Notes: a model not told the origin generated them from the sequence alone. 64,000 nt of DNA from Photobacterium angustum (GCF_003026365.1 NZ_PYOM01000025.1:1-64000); one strand, 5' to 3'. Shown: positions 53,497 to 63,249, counted from the stretch's first letter. Translations and numbers: made by a program.

Positions 53497-53754
53497 TTAA
53501 TGTTCTCTGTCGTTATGCTTAGTTGGCGGAACGGGGTCGTAACCACCGTCATTTAAAGGGTGACATTTTAATAGACGTTTCGCCGCTAACCAACAACCTT
53601 TTAACGCTCCATGCGTTTTTACAGCTTCGATCGCATATTGGGAGCAGGTCGGAGTGAAACGACAGCGTGGCCCAAGGAGAGGACTGATTGCCAGTTGGTA
53701 AAAGCGGACTAGTCCTACGACTAGCCACGCGAAGGGCGAGACAGGCGATGCCAT
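53497..53754 (-). CDS. yidD: Membrane protein insertion efficiency factor YidD
   Basis: An 85-residue protein that assists YidC-dependent insertion in E. coli. A short amphipathic N-terminal part is followed by the family core PLLGPRCRFTPTCSQYAIEA, and HPLNDGGYDPVP near the end. It begins inside rnpA (34-bp overlap), the normal arrangement. Confidence 0.95.
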   Translation of the reverse strand: MASPVSPFAWLVVGLVRFYQLAISPLLGPRCRFTPTCSQYAIEAVKTHGALKGCWLAAKRLLKCHPLNDGGYDPVPPTKHNDREH

Positions 53755-54077
53755 AACTTATCTAACAACTTGAAGAGTTCTTCGTTACTCAACTCGTTAG
53801 CTGATTTCTTTGCAATCACTACGAAGTCTTTTGCTGGAAGCTGATGTTGTTTCAGACGAAAACTTTCACGCACAATACGTTTAAAGCGATTTCTATCTAC
53901 AGCAGTTTTAATCTGTTTTTTTGGAACAGCCAGACCAAGACGGGGGCAGTTTAGTTCGTTAGAACGGGCAAGAATAGTTAAGTGAGGAGAGCCAGCACGA
54001 TGAGCTTGCTGGAAGACAGTTTTATAATGTTCGGGAGTTAACAAGCGTAACTCCCGAGAAAAAGCGTAGTTCTTCAA
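53721..54077 (-). CDS. rnpA: Ribonuclease P protein component RnpA
   Basis: Protein subunit of RNase P, which matures the 5' ends of tRNAs. The 118-residue basic protein carries the RNR signature in DRNRFKRIVRESFR near residue 62. It follows rpmH by 15 bp and overlaps yidD. Confidence 0.97.
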   Translation of the reverse strand: MKNYAFSRELRLLTPEHYKTVFQQAHRAGSPHLTILARSNELNCPRLGLAVPKKQIKTAVDRNRFKRIVRESFRLKQHQLPAKDFVVIAKKSANELSNEELFKLLDKLWHRLSRPSRG

Positions 54078-54092
54078 AATAATCGTCGATGA

Positions 54093-54230
54093 TTACTTAG
54101 AAAGACGCTTACGGCCTTTAGCGCGACGTGCATTGATTGTTGCACGACCGTTCTTAGTAGCCATGCGAGCACGGAAACCGTGAGTACGCTTACGCTTAAG
54201 AACAGTTGGTTGGAAAGTACGTTTAGACAT
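54093..54230 (-). CDS. rpmH: 50S ribosomal protein L34
   Basis: A very basic 45-residue ribosomal protein. The translation starts MSKRTFQPTVLKRKRTHGFR and ends RRAKGRKRLSK, matching the L34 family over its length. Too short for ordinary gene finding, but unmistakable. It leads the rpmH-rnpA-yidD-yidC operon. Confidence 0.97.
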   Translation of the reverse strand: MSKRTFQPTVLKRKRTHGFRARMATKNGRATINARRAKGRKRLSK

Positions 54231-54318
54231 TTTGTTACCTTAAATTAACTGATCAGTTTTTAAGTTCGTTACCAGTCTTCGACTTAAATTAGTCAAACAC
54301 CTCTAACAAAGAGGCGGA

Positions 54319-54347
54319 ATTGTAATCACTGACTAACAAAGAGTCAA
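54319..54347 (-). promoter_or_regulatory. rpmH promoter
   Basis: On the minus strand TTGACT (54342-54347) and TACAAT (54319-54324) with exactly 17 bp between, about 90 bp before rpmH. Strong match, fitting a highly expressed ribosomal-protein gene. Confidence 0.75.
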
Positions 54348-54413
54348 TAAATATACGTGTAACTGGCAACGGGCGCTGCATTATACTTTTTATTAGGCGA
54401 ACTTCAAGGATCC

Positions 54414-55151
54414 TTATTGGATCTCAATTTGTGTTAAGAACGCTTGTAGCCGTGGATCCTTAGGTTGAGTGAAGATCTGTTGTGGTGGCCCTTGCTCGAC
54501 AAACTCGCCGTCAGCCATGAAGATCACTCTATCGGCGACTTCTCGGGCAAACTGTAATTCGTGGGTGACGATCAACATGGTTTGCTGTTGTTGCGCTAAT
54601 TGTTTGATCAAGCTTAATACCTCATTGACCCATAGGGGATCCAGGGCTGATGTTGGCTCATCAAGTAACAATAATTCAGCATCTAATGCCATTGCTCGAC
54701 CAATACCAATACGTTGTTGTTGACCGCCTGAGAGTGCTGCTGGATAAGCGTTGGCTTTATCGGATAAACCAATATCGCTCAAAATTTCTAAAGCACGTGC
54801 TTTAGCTTGTTGTTTACTCTGGCCTTTAACGACTTCTAATCCTTCACTGATATTTTGTTGCGCTGTGAGATGATTAAACAAGGCGTAATTTTGAAACACA
54901 AACCCGGTTTGGCGGCGAAGAGCTAAAATCTCATTTTTTTTCGGCTGTGTGCAGTCAATCGTGGTGGTATTGATAGTGATCGAACCGCTATTAGCACTAT
55001 CAAGATAATTAAGGCAGCGTAAAAAAGTCGATTTCCCAGTACCTGATGGGCCAATAATTGCTACGATTTCGCCTTTTTTTATCTCTAAATCAAGGTTACT
55101 AAAGACAGTATGTTCACCAAACTGTTTGGTAAGTTGTTTGATCTTTATCAT
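54414..55151 (-). CDS. Polar amino-acid ABC importer ATPase
   Basis: A 245-residue ATP-binding subunit of the GlnQ/ArtP/TcyN family. Walker A is GPSGTGKSTFLRCLN near residue 34, the signature LSGGQQQRIGIGRAM near 139, Walker B LLLLDEPTSALDP. It overlaps the permease stop by four bases. The same three-gene importer sits between rpmH and dnaA in Vibrio cholerae. The amino acid is not certain. Confidence 0.9.
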   Translation of the reverse strand: MIKIKQLTKQFGEHTVFSNLDLEIKKGEIVAIIGPSGTGKSTFLRCLNYLDSANSGSITINTTTIDCTQPKKNEILALRRQTGFVFQNYALFNHLTAQQNISEGLEVVKGQSKQQAKARALEILSDIGLSDKANAYPAALSGGQQQRIGIGRAMALDAELLLLDEPTSALDPLWVNEVLSLIKQLAQQQQTMLIVTHELQFAREVADRVIFMADGEFVEQGPPQQIFTQPKDPRLQAFLTQIEIQ

Positions 55152-55819
55152 CGTACATATGCCCTGTCTAAACGGGTTTCAGCCAGTTGTTGTAAGCGAG
55201 TAAGCACTACCACAACAGCCCAATAAATCATTGCAACAGCCAAGAATGCTTCAAAAAATTTAAAGCTTGATGAGGCTTCCATTTGTGCTTTGGCCATAAT
55301 CTCTGGTACGCCAAGCGTAAACGCGAGTGATGTGGATTTGATCATATCGATAAAGTAATTCATCAACGACGGTAAGGCGATACGGGTGGCTTGCGGTAAA
55401 ATAATACGCCGCATTGTTTGCCACTCTGTCATACCAATCGCCAAACTCGCTTCACGTTGGCTTCGATCAACCCCTGTAATTGCAGCACGAATACTTTCAG
55501 CCATGTACGCGGCAAAATGCAGACTAAGACCAATCACGGCTGCGCTAAATGCATCTAGCCCGACTAAGCTTGGTATGATCTGTGGTAAGCCGTAATAAAG
55601 TAAAAAGAGCTGTACCAGTAATGGGGTAGCGCGAAAGAAACTTATATAAAGCTGAGTCAGTGTATTGAGTAGTGGTAATTGGTAAATCCGTATTAACGCG
55701 AGAATAAGGCCGACTACGAGGGCGAATATTGCGCCAATGGTTGCCATTAATAATGTTGTTGGTAGGTATTTCAACAATATAGGCATCAACGACAGCATGT
55801 AATTAAAATCAAAACCCAT
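55148..55819 (-). CDS. Polar amino-acid ABC importer permease
   Basis: A 223-residue inner-membrane permease of the HisM/GlnP family with about five helices. The coupling segment EASLAIGMTEWQTMRRIILPQA (key core AIGMTEWQTMRRIILPQA) lies near residue 125. It couples with the ATPase gene at 54414. Confidence 0.9.
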   Translation of the reverse strand: MGFDFNYMLSLMPILLKYLPTTLLMATIGAIFALVVGLILALIRIYQLPLLNTLTQLYISFFRATPLLVQLFLLYYGLPQIIPSLVGLDAFSAAVIGLSLHFAAYMAESIRAAITGVDRSQREASLAIGMTEWQTMRRIILPQATRIALPSLMNYFIDMIKSTSLAFTLGVPEIMAKAQMEASSSFKFFEAFLAVAMIYWAVVVVLTRLQQLAETRLDRAYVR

Positions 55820-55901
55820 AATGATGATCCGTTGTACTGAAGGTATGGAAGCTAGAAATAGCCACCATTGGGCTAAAATGCCAATGGTGGGAGCGTGATT
55901 T

Positions 55902-56657
55902 TTATTGGGTAATATCGTTATCGAACCATTTGGTTGAAATAGCCGTTAGAGTGCCGTCTTTGCGCATTGCTGCTAATGCCGTATTCACTTGCTGTTGAAG
56001 CAATTTACCGTGGGAGGTATTTAAAAACGGCCACGCATTTTCAATGGTTGCAAACGGTTGACCAGCTAACTGAAGCGGTAAGGGTTTATCTTTGATAATT
56101 GCAACGGAAGATAAACGATCCATAACAAAGGCATCTGTTCGTCCTAATGCGACATCTTGTTCAATACCACTGTCATACGTCTTGATGTTGATTTGTTTAG
56201 CGTTAGGTAGATCTCGTAATAATTGCTCGTAGTTTGAACCGAGATTAACACCAACGGTTTTGCTATCTAAATCGGCTGTCGAGTGGATTGTATTATTGCC
56301 TTTTCTTACCACTAATTGCGCACCATCAATGACATAAGGTTGGCTAAATAAGAATTTGGCTTGGCGTTCTGGTGTAATGGTAATTTGGTTTGAAATGGTA
56401 TCAATACGTCCAGTCTCTAATTGTCCAAACAACCCTGAGAAACTTGCGGTGACAAATTCAACCTTATAGTCATTACGTTTACCAATCTCATGCCAAAGGT
56501 CGACTTCAAATCCCTGTAATTTGTCGTTACTAACAAATGTAAAAGGGAAATAACGTCCAGACATACCGACTTTTACCGTAGTTGCTGCCATAACGCTGGT
56601 GGTAGAACATGCAAGCAGTGTTGTGGCAACAACTGCGGGTTTAATCCAGTTTTTCAT
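55902..56657 (-). CDS. Polar amino-acid ABC importer binding protein
   Basis: A 251-residue exported solute-binding protein of family 3 (FliY/TcyJ/GlnH-like). The signal peptide ends near SVMA (residue 24). An earlier LLAC could be read as a lipobox, so secretion versus lipid anchoring is open. NQITITPERQAKFLFSQPY and GFEVDLWHEIGK are the family motifs; the first is typical of cystine-binding members, which is only a hint to substrate. Confidence 0.88.
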   Translation of the reverse strand: MKNWIKPAVVATTLLACSTTSVMAATTVKVGMSGRYFPFTFVSNDKLQGFEVDLWHEIGKRNDYKVEFVTASFSGLFGQLETGRIDTISNQITITPERQAKFLFSQPYVIDGAQLVVRKGNNTIHSTADLDSKTVGVNLGSNYEQLLRDLPNAKQINIKTYDSGIEQDVALGRTDAFVMDRLSSVAIIKDKPLPLQLAGQPFATIENAWPFLNTSHGKLLQQQVNTALAAMRKDGTLTAISTKWFDNDITQ

Positions 56658-57132
56658 TCGGTATTTACCTTTTATTCGTAGTGTTTTATGTGTGTAATAA
56701 ATCCTACCTTGGCATTAAATGATAAAGATAATAATTTACAGTTATTTGAAATAACTATTTGTTTAATTGCTAGCATATTACCGTGTGTCATCATGTCTTT
56801 TCTGCATGGTATGAGCGAGGAAATTGATAGAAAAGGTTACCCACAATGAAAACTTTTCCCTGTGGATGATAATTGACGATGATAAAATGGTCATTCTTAA
56901 GTAAAAATACCATTTAACGGGGAATGAAAGACTTATCTTTGTGCTAGCTGTGTTAATATAGCTGTGGGTAATGGTGGGTTAATTTGTGCTGATCTTACAT
57001 CTTGTAGTGCGATCTATGTGCATAAGTTCGATCTTATTCACTGGATCTGCGATCTCTTTACTGGTGATCCTTGTTCAGCGAGTATAAAATTATCTTCCTT
57101 TTATGTTTTGTTTATTCAGTGTGGAGTCTACC
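56658..57132 (+). promoter_or_regulatory. dnaA control region with DnaA boxes and a GATC cluster
   Basis: 475 bp between the divergent amino-acid importer and dnaA. DnaA-box-like sites: TTACCCACA (56837-56845), TGTGGATGA (56861-56869), TGTGGGTAA (56963-56971) and an exact box TGTGCATAA (57017-57025). Six GATC sites lie between 56991 and 57069, as expected for SeqA control. A -10-like TATAAA is at 57083-57088 with a poor -35. The pattern supports DnaA autoregulation. Confidence 0.7.
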
Positions 57133-58536
57133 TTGTCATCTTCGCTATGGTTGCAGTGCCTTCAACGCCTTCAAGAAGAACTCCCTGCGACAGAATTCAG
57201 TATGTGGCTACGTCCGCTTCAGGCTGAATTAAATGATCATACTTTGACATTATTTGCTCCTAATCGATTTGTATTAGATTGGGTTCGCGATAAATATCTT
57301 AATAGCATCAATCGTCTACTTAATGAGTTTTGTGGTGCAGATGCACCGAGCCTGCATTTTGAAGTGGGGAGCAAACCCGTTGCAGCACCGCCGCAGCCTG
57401 TTGCGCCACCTGTTTTTACTTTGCCAAAGTCAAAACCTGCAGTAGAACCTCAACCAGCAGTCCACTCTGAGCCTGCACCTTCTTCTCCGGTGCAGAATGA
57501 ATCGCCAGGTGGTTACCGTTCTAACGTCAACCCAAAACATAATTTCAATAATTTTGTTGAAGGTAAATCTAACCAGTTAGGTTTAGCGGCGTGTCGTCAG
57601 GTATCTGATAATCCGGGAGCGGCGTATAATCCATTGTTTTTATATGGCGGTACCGGGTTAGGTAAAACGCACCTATTGCATGCGGTCGGTAATGCGATTG
57701 CTAACCGTAAACCGAATGCCAAAGTGGTTTACATGCATTCAGAACGTTTTGTACAGGATATGGTCAAAGCCTTACAAAATAATGCGATTGAAGAGTTTAA
57801 ACGTTATTACCGTAGCGTTGATGCATTATTGATTGATGATATTCAATTCTTTGCTAATAAAGAGCGTTCTCAAGAAGAGTTCTTCCATACCTTTAATGCG
57901 TTATTAGAAGGTAATCAGCAAATCATTCTGACTTCAGATCGTTACCCGCGTGAAATTAACGGGGTTGAGGATCGATTAAAATCTCGTTTTGGTTGGGGCT
58001 TAACGGTAGCAATTGAGCCGCCAGAGCTTGAAACACGCGTTGCTATTTTAATGAAGAAGGCGGAAGATCATAATATTCGTCTGGCTGATGAAGTGGCGTT
58101 CTTTATTGCCAAGCGTCTTCGTTCAAATGTCCGTGAGTTAGAAGGGGCATTGAACCGTGTTATTGCCAATGCAAACTTCACTGGTCGTGCGATCACGATT
58201 GATTTTGTTCGTGAAGCATTGCGTGATCTATTAGCACTGCAAGAAAAGCTGGTCACGATAGATAATATTCAGAAGACTGTTGCTGAATACTATAAAATAA
58301 AGATGGCTGATATGTTGTCTAAGCGTCGTTCTCGCAGTGTTGCACGTCCTCGTCAGATGGCAATGGCACTGGCAAAAGAATTGACCAACCACAGTCTTCC
58401 TGAGATCGGTGATGCTTTTGGTGGTCGCGATCATACTACCGTGCTTCATGCTTGCCGTAAGATCGAGCAACTGCGTGAAGAGAGCCACGATATTAAAGAA
58501 GATTATTCAAACCTAATTAGAACATTGTCGTCTTGA
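57133..58536 (+). CDS. dnaA: Replication initiator DnaA (TTG start)
   Basis: Binds DnaA boxes, unwinds oriC and recruits DnaB. The 467 residues match E. coli DnaA in length when started at TTG 57133, which has GGAG 6 bases upstream. The sequence SSSLWLQCLQRLQEELPATEF then aligns with the family start. An in-frame ATG at 57103 would add ten unrelated residues. The ATPase core shows YGGTGLGKTHLLHAVG (near 170) and the DNA-binding domain shows GGRDHTTVLHACRKI near the end. dnaN follows after one base. Confidence 0.97.
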   Translation: MSSSLWLQCLQRLQEELPATEFSMWLRPLQAELNDHTLTLFAPNRFVLDWVRDKYLNSINRLLNEFCGADAPSLHFEVGSKPVAAPPQPVAPPVFTLPKSKPAVEPQPAVHSEPAPSSPVQNESPGGYRSNVNPKHNFNNFVEGKSNQLGLAACRQVSDNPGAAYNPLFLYGGTGLGKTHLLHAVGNAIANRKPNAKVVYMHSERFVQDMVKALQNNAIEEFKRYYRSVDALLIDDIQFFANKERSQEEFFHTFNALLEGNQQIILTSDRYPREINGVEDRLKSRFGWGLTVAIEPPELETRVAILMKKAEDHNIRLADEVAFFIAKRLRSNVRELEGALNRVIANANFTGRAITIDFVREALRDLLALQEKLVTIDNIQKTVAEYYKIKMADMLSKRRSRSVARPRQMAMALAKELTNHSLPEIGDAFGGRDHTTVLHACRKIEQLREESHDIKEDYSNLIRTLSS

Positions 58537-58537
58537 T

Positions 58538-59638
58538 ATGAAATTTACCGTCGAACGCGAATATTTATTAAAGCCTTTACAACAAGTTGCTGCAGCACTT
58601 GGTGGTCGTCCATCATTACCGATTTTAGGTAATATCTTGTTGAAAGTAGAAGATGGTTGCTTGTCGATGACGGGTACCGATCTTGAAGTTGAACTTATCG
58701 CCAAGGTTGCCCTTGAAGGGGATTATGAATCCGGTACGGTTACTGTACCTTCTCGTAAGTTCCTCGATATTTGTCGTGGTTTACCAAGTAATGCCACTAT
58801 TTCGGTGAGTTACGAAGGTGATCGCGTACTTATTCGTTCAAGCCGTAGCCGTTATACATTAACCACACTGCCTGCTGCTGATTTCCCAAATATTGAAGAT
58901 TGGCAAAGCGAAGTTGAATTTACGCTTGAACAAGGCCGTATGCGTCAGTTGATTGATAGCACGCAGTTTTCAATGGCTAATCAAGATGTTCGTTACTACT
59001 TAAATGGTATGTTGTTTGAAACTGATGGTCAGCATTTACGATCAGTAGCAACTGATGGCCACCGTATGGCGGTATGTGCGATTGATACGGGTCATGAATT
59101 ACCAACGAAGCAAATTATCGTACCGCGTAAAGGGGTATTAGAGTTGGTTCGTCTATTTGATAACCCTGAATCGTTAGTTAACATTCAAATTGGTAATTCA
59201 AATATTCGCGCGACAGTGAACAATTTTGTCTTCACATCTAAATTAGTTGATGGACGTTTCCCTGATTATCGTCGCGTTATGCCACAAAACAGCACTAAGT
59301 TTGTAGAAGCTGGCTGTGAAGAGATGCGTAATGCATTTGCTCGTGCGGCGATTTTATCAAACGAAAAATTCCGTGGTGTGCGTGTTAACTTGTCTAATGG
59401 TGAGATGCGTATTACGGCAAACAACCCAGAGCAAGAAGAAGCAGAAGAGTTTCTTGATGTTGATTACCAAGGCGATAGCTTAGAAATTGGTTTTAACGTG
59501 AGCTATGTGTTGGATGTATTAAACACCCTTAAATGCGATCAAGTCCGTTTGTCATTATCTGATGCTAATGCGCCGTCGTTAATTGAAGATGCCACTAACG
59601 ATGAAGCCATGTATGTGGTGATGCCTATCAGACTATAG
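58538..59638 (+). CDS. dnaN: DNA polymerase III beta sliding clamp DnaN
   Basis: Ring-shaped processivity clamp of 366 residues, three clamp domains. The start MKFTVEREYLLKPLQQVAAAL and the C-terminus MYVVMPIRL, with the peptide-binding pocket, are typical. It is directly downstream of dnaA with one base between, and recF follows 2 bp after its stop codon. Confidence 0.98.
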   Translation: MKFTVEREYLLKPLQQVAAALGGRPSLPILGNILLKVEDGCLSMTGTDLEVELIAKVALEGDYESGTVTVPSRKFLDICRGLPSNATISVSYEGDRVLIRSSRSRYTLTTLPAADFPNIEDWQSEVEFTLEQGRMRQLIDSTQFSMANQDVRYYLNGMLFETDGQHLRSVATDGHRMAVCAIDTGHELPTKQIIVPRKGVLELVRLFDNPESLVNIQIGNSNIRATVNNFVFTSKLVDGRFPDYRRVMPQNSTKFVEAGCEEMRNAFARAAILSNEKFRGVRVNLSNGEMRITANNPEQEEAEEFLDVDYQGDSLEIGFNVSYVLDVLNTLKCDQVRLSLSDANAPSLIEDATNDEAMYVVMPIRL

Positions 59639-59640
59639 GT

Positions 59641-60723
59641 ATGGCACTTACTCGTTTGATGGTGCATGACTTTCGTAATATTGCATCGTGTGATTTAGCA
59701 TTAGCTGCTGGCTTTAACTTTTTAGTGGGTGCTAACGGTAGTGGCAAAACCAGTGTATTGGAAGCTATCCATTACTTAGGTCATGGTCGTTCGTTCCGTA
59801 GCCACTTAACGAGCAGAGTGATCCGCCATGAACAGGCTGAGCTGTTTATTCATGGTCGAGTAGTTGATAACCAAACTCAGTTAATGCTGCCGATAGGGAT
59901 CAACAAAAAACGTGATGGGACAACTGACGTTAAAATAGCAGGGGAGTCCAATCAAAAATTGGCACAACTTGCTCAGATTTTGCCATTACAGTTGATAACC
60001 CCTGAAGGATTTGATTTATTAATCGGCGGTCCTAAATACCGCCGAGCGTTTATCGATTGGGGCGTGTTTCATGTTGAACCTAAGTTCTACCATGCATGGG
60101 CGCGCTTAAAGCGATTAACCAAACAACGTAATGCCTTATTAAAAACTGCCCGCAGTTATCGAGAGCTCAGTTACTGGGATCAAGAGCTTGCCTTATTGGC
60201 AGAAGAAATAAGCGTATGGCGTAAAGATTACATTTCTGCGGTAAAAGAAAAAGCCGCAGAGATATTTCAGGTTTTTCTCCCTGAATTTGATATTCAACTC
60301 GGCTTTTACCGAGGCTGGGAAAAAGAAACACCTTATGCTGAGTTGTTGCAGCGCAATTTTGAACGTGATTGCCAACTTGGCTATACCGTAAGTGGGCCAC
60401 ATAAAGCTGATTTACGAATAAAGGTTGCCGGTACGCCTGTTGAGGACGTGTTGTCTCGTGGACAACTGAAATTGATGGTGTGTGCTTTGCGCTTAGCGCA
60501 AGGTTTACACCTTACAGAAGCGACTGGCAAACAATGTATTTACCTTATTGATGATTTTGCTTCCGAATTGGATAGCCACAGGCGAGCGTTGCTAGCGCAA
60601 CGATTAAAGGAAACGAACGCCCAAGTCTTTATCAGTGCTATTAGTGACGATCAAGTTGCCGATATGCTTGATGAGAATGGCAAGTTGTTCCATGTGGAAC
60701 ACGGTAAAATAACCGCAGGATAA
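59641..60723 (+). CDS. recF: Recombination mediator RecF
   Basis: SMC-like ATPase that helps load RecA at single-strand gaps. The 360 residues carry Walker A VGANGSGKTSVLEAI (near residue 30), the signature VLSRGQLKLM and the Walker B YLIDDFASELD. The 3' end of the gene contains a parS-like palindrome (60686-60701). It lies between dnaN and gyrB. Confidence 0.97.
   Translation: MALTRLMVHDFRNIASCDLALAAGFNFLVGANGSGKTSVLEAIHYLGHGRSFRSHLTSRVIRHEQAELFIHGRVVDNQTQLMLPIGINKKRDGTTDVKIAGESNQKLAQLAQILPLQLITPEGFDLLIGGPKYRRAFIDWGVFHVEPKFYHAWARLKRLTKQRNALLKTARSYRELSYWDQELALLAEEISVWRKDYISAVKEKAAEIFQVFLPEFDIQLGFYRGWEKETPYAELLQRNFERDCQLGYTVSGPHKADLRIKVAGTPVEDVLSRGQLKLMVCALRLAQGLHLTEATGKQCIYLIDDFASELDSHRRALLAQRLKETNAQVFISAISDDQVADMLDENGKLFHVEHGKITAG
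60686..60701. other. parS-like palindrome at the recF 3' end
   Basis: TGTTCCATGTGGAACA matches the TGTTCCACGTGGAACA form of the bacterial parS site with a single central change (C to T). It codes for recF residues, but it lies in the origin region on the opposite side from parAB, where parS sites are expected. ParB binding is inferred. Confidence 0.45.
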
Positions 60724-60742
60724 TTAAAGCGAGAGTAACTCA

Positions 60743-63160
60743 ATGTCCAATAATTACGATTCATCAAGCATTAAGGTGCTTAAAGGCCTCGATGCGGTAC
60801 GTAAGCGCCCAGGAATGTACATCGGTGATACCGATGATGGTACTGGCTTGCACCACATGGTTTTTGAGGTTGTCGATAACTCTATCGATGAAGCTCTTGC
60901 TGGTCACTGTGAAGATATCATTGTTACTATCCATGAAGATGGTTCGGTATCGGTAAGCGATGACGGTCGTGGTATTCCTACCGAGATGCACGAAGAAGAA
61001 GGTGTATCAGCAGCAGAAGTTATCATGACGGTACTTCACGCTGGTGGTAAGTTCGATGATAACTCTTACAAAGTATCAGGTGGTCTACACGGTGTAGGTG
61101 TATCAGTTGTAAACGCCTTATCTGAAAAAGTAGAGTTAACTATTCAACGTGCTGGTCACATTTACCAACAAGTATACCGTCATGGTGTACCTGATGCGCC
61201 ATTAGCTGTGATCGGTGATACTGAAAAAACTGGTACACGAATCCGTTTTTGGCCAAGTGAAGACACCTTTACCAATATCGAATTCCACTACGATATTTTA
61301 GCAAAGCGTTTACGTGAGCTTTCATTCCTAAACTCTGGCGTATCAATCAACTTAAGTGATGAGCGTGAAGATGGTAAAGAAGATCACTTCATGTATGAAG
61401 GTGGTATTCGCGCATTCGTAGAGCACTTAAACCGTAACAAAACGCCAATTCATCCGAAGGTTTTCCACTTTGATAGTGAGCGTGATGACGGTATTTCGGT
61501 TGAAGTAGCAATGCAGTGGAACGACGGTTTCCAAGAAAGCATTTACTGCTTTACGAACAACATCCCTCAACGAGATGGTGGTACGCACTTAGCGGGTTTC
61601 CGTGGTGCGTTAACACGTACGCTGAACTCGTTCATGGATAAAGAAGGTTACTCGAAGAAAGCGAAAGCTGCGACATCCGGTGATGATGCCCGTGAAGGTT
61701 TAACGGCAGTTATCTCTGTGAAAGTGCCGGATCCTAAGTTCTCTAGCCAGACTAAAGACAAGCTAGTTTCAAGCGAAGTGAAAGCGGCTGTTGAATCTGC
61801 AATGAACGAAAAGCTTGCTGAGTTCCTATTAGAAAACCCAGCAGATGCGAAAACCGTGTGTACGAAGATCATCGATGCATCACGTGCGCGTGAAGCAGCA
61901 CGTAAAGCGCGTGAAATGACACGTCGTAAAGGCGCATTAGATTTAGCGGGTCTACCAGGTAAACTTGCAGATTGTCAGGAAAAAGATCCTGCAGTATCTG
62001 AACTTTACATTGTGGAAGGGGACTCTGCTGGCGGTTCAGCCAAGCAGGGACGTAACCGTAAAAATCAGGCAATCCTACCGCTTAAAGGTAAGATCCTTAA
62101 CGTAGAAAAAGCCCGTTTCGACAAGATGCTGTCTTCACAAGAAGTGGCAACACTTATCACGGCAATGGGCTGTGGTATCGGTCGTGACGAGTACAACCCA
62201 GATAAACTGCGTTACCACAACATCATTATCATGACCGATGCCGACGTCGATGGTTCGCATATTCGTACGCTACTATTGACCTTCTTCTACCGTCAAATGC
62301 CAGAGCTAATCGAGCGTGGTCACATTTATATTGCTCAGCCACCACTTTACAAAGTGAAGAAAGGTAAGCAAGAGCAATACATTAAAGATGATGAAGACAT
62401 GAACCAGTACCAAACGACATTGGCACTGGATAACGCATCATTGTTTGCCAATGATGGCGCACCAGCAATGACGGGTACAGCATTAGAAAGTCTTGTTACT
62501 CAATATAATGCGGGTATTAAGTTAATTGAGCGTATGAGCCGTCGCTACCCATCATTGATGTTAAATGAGTTTGTATACCAACCTCGTTTAAGTACAGAGA
62601 TGATGGCTGAAGAAGCACAAGTAGAAGCATGGTTAACACCATTGATTGCTGCACTTAATGCTAAACAATCCGGTGAAAGTCAGTACAGTTTCGAAGTTAT
62701 CCGTGATGAAGAAAACAATGTGTACCTACCTAAAGTTGTGGTTCGTACTCACGGTGTTGATCACGAATACTTACTAAGCTTTGATTTACTGAATTCAAAA
62801 GAGTACGCGAAGATTGCAGATCTTTCTGAAGCATTAAACGGTTTACTTGATGACACTGCGTTTGTTCAACGTGGCGAGCGCAAACAAGCGGTTTCAAGCT
62901 TTAAAGGTGCATTGGAGTGGCTGAACAAAGAATCTCGTCGTGGTCTTTCTCTGCAGCGCTACAAAGGTCTGGGTGAGATGAACCCAGAGCAGCTTTGGGA
63001 AACAACGATGGATCCAGAATCCCGTCGTATGATGCAAGTAACGATCAATGATGCGGTTGCAGCAGATGAACTGTTTACCTGTCTAATGGGTGATCAGGTT
63101 GAACCTCGTCGTAACTTCATTGAAGAGAATGCACTGAAAGTTGCTAACCTTGACGTGTAG
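60743..63160 (+). CDS. gyrB: DNA gyrase subunit B
   Basis: ATPase subunit of DNA gyrase, which puts negative supercoils in DNA. The 805 residues include the GHKL ATPase (VVDNSIDEALAGHC, DDGRGIP, GGLHGVGVSVVNAL), transducer, the TOPRIM domain (IVEGDSAGGSAKQGRNR near residue 425 and DADVDGSHIR) and the C-terminal domain with the insertion typical of proteobacteria. The last gene of dnaA-dnaN-recF-gyrB. Confidence 0.98.
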   Translation: MSNNYDSSSIKVLKGLDAVRKRPGMYIGDTDDGTGLHHMVFEVVDNSIDEALAGHCEDIIVTIHEDGSVSVSDDGRGIPTEMHEEEGVSAAEVIMTVLHAGGKFDDNSYKVSGGLHGVGVSVVNALSEKVELTIQRAGHIYQQVYRHGVPDAPLAVIGDTEKTGTRIRFWPSEDTFTNIEFHYDILAKRLRELSFLNSGVSINLSDEREDGKEDHFMYEGGIRAFVEHLNRNKTPIHPKVFHFDSERDDGISVEVAMQWNDGFQESIYCFTNNIPQRDGGTHLAGFRGALTRTLNSFMDKEGYSKKAKAATSGDDAREGLTAVISVKVPDPKFSSQTKDKLVSSEVKAAVESAMNEKLAEFLLENPADAKTVCTKIIDASRAREAARKAREMTRRKGALDLAGLPGKLADCQEKDPAVSELYIVEGDSAGGSAKQGRNRKNQAILPLKGKILNVEKARFDKMLSSQEVATLITAMGCGIGRDEYNPDKLRYHNIIIMTDADVDGSHIRTLLLTFFYRQMPELIERGHIYIAQPPLYKVKKGKQEQYIKDDEDMNQYQTTLALDNASLFANDGAPAMTGTALESLVTQYNAGIKLIERMSRRYPSLMLNEFVYQPRLSTEMMAEEAQVEAWLTPLIAALNAKQSGESQYSFEVIRDEENNVYLPKVVVRTHGVDHEYLLSFDLLNSKEYAKIADLSEALNGLLDDTAFVQRGERKQAVSSFKGALEWLNKESRRGLSLQRYKGLGEMNPEQLWETTMDPESRRMMQVTINDAVAADELFTCLMGDQVEPRRNFIEENALKVANLDV

Positions 63161-63192
63161 CACAAACGTATAGTTTGGCTTTCAAGCTTAAT

Positions 63193-63226
63193 AAAAACGC
63201 CGCTAGTGATAGCGGCGTTTTTTATT
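63193..63226. terminator. Bidirectional terminator between gyrB and avtA
   Basis: AAAAACGCCGCT-AGTGAT-AGCGGCGTTTTT between convergent genes. Confidence 0.9.
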
Positions 63227-63249
63227 TATCCATATTAACTAAAAAGCGG

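Noticed and set aside
57103..57132. ATG 57103 as the start of dnaA
   Set aside because: It adds ten residues without family similarity; TTG 57133 has the ribosome site and matches the conserved N-terminus.
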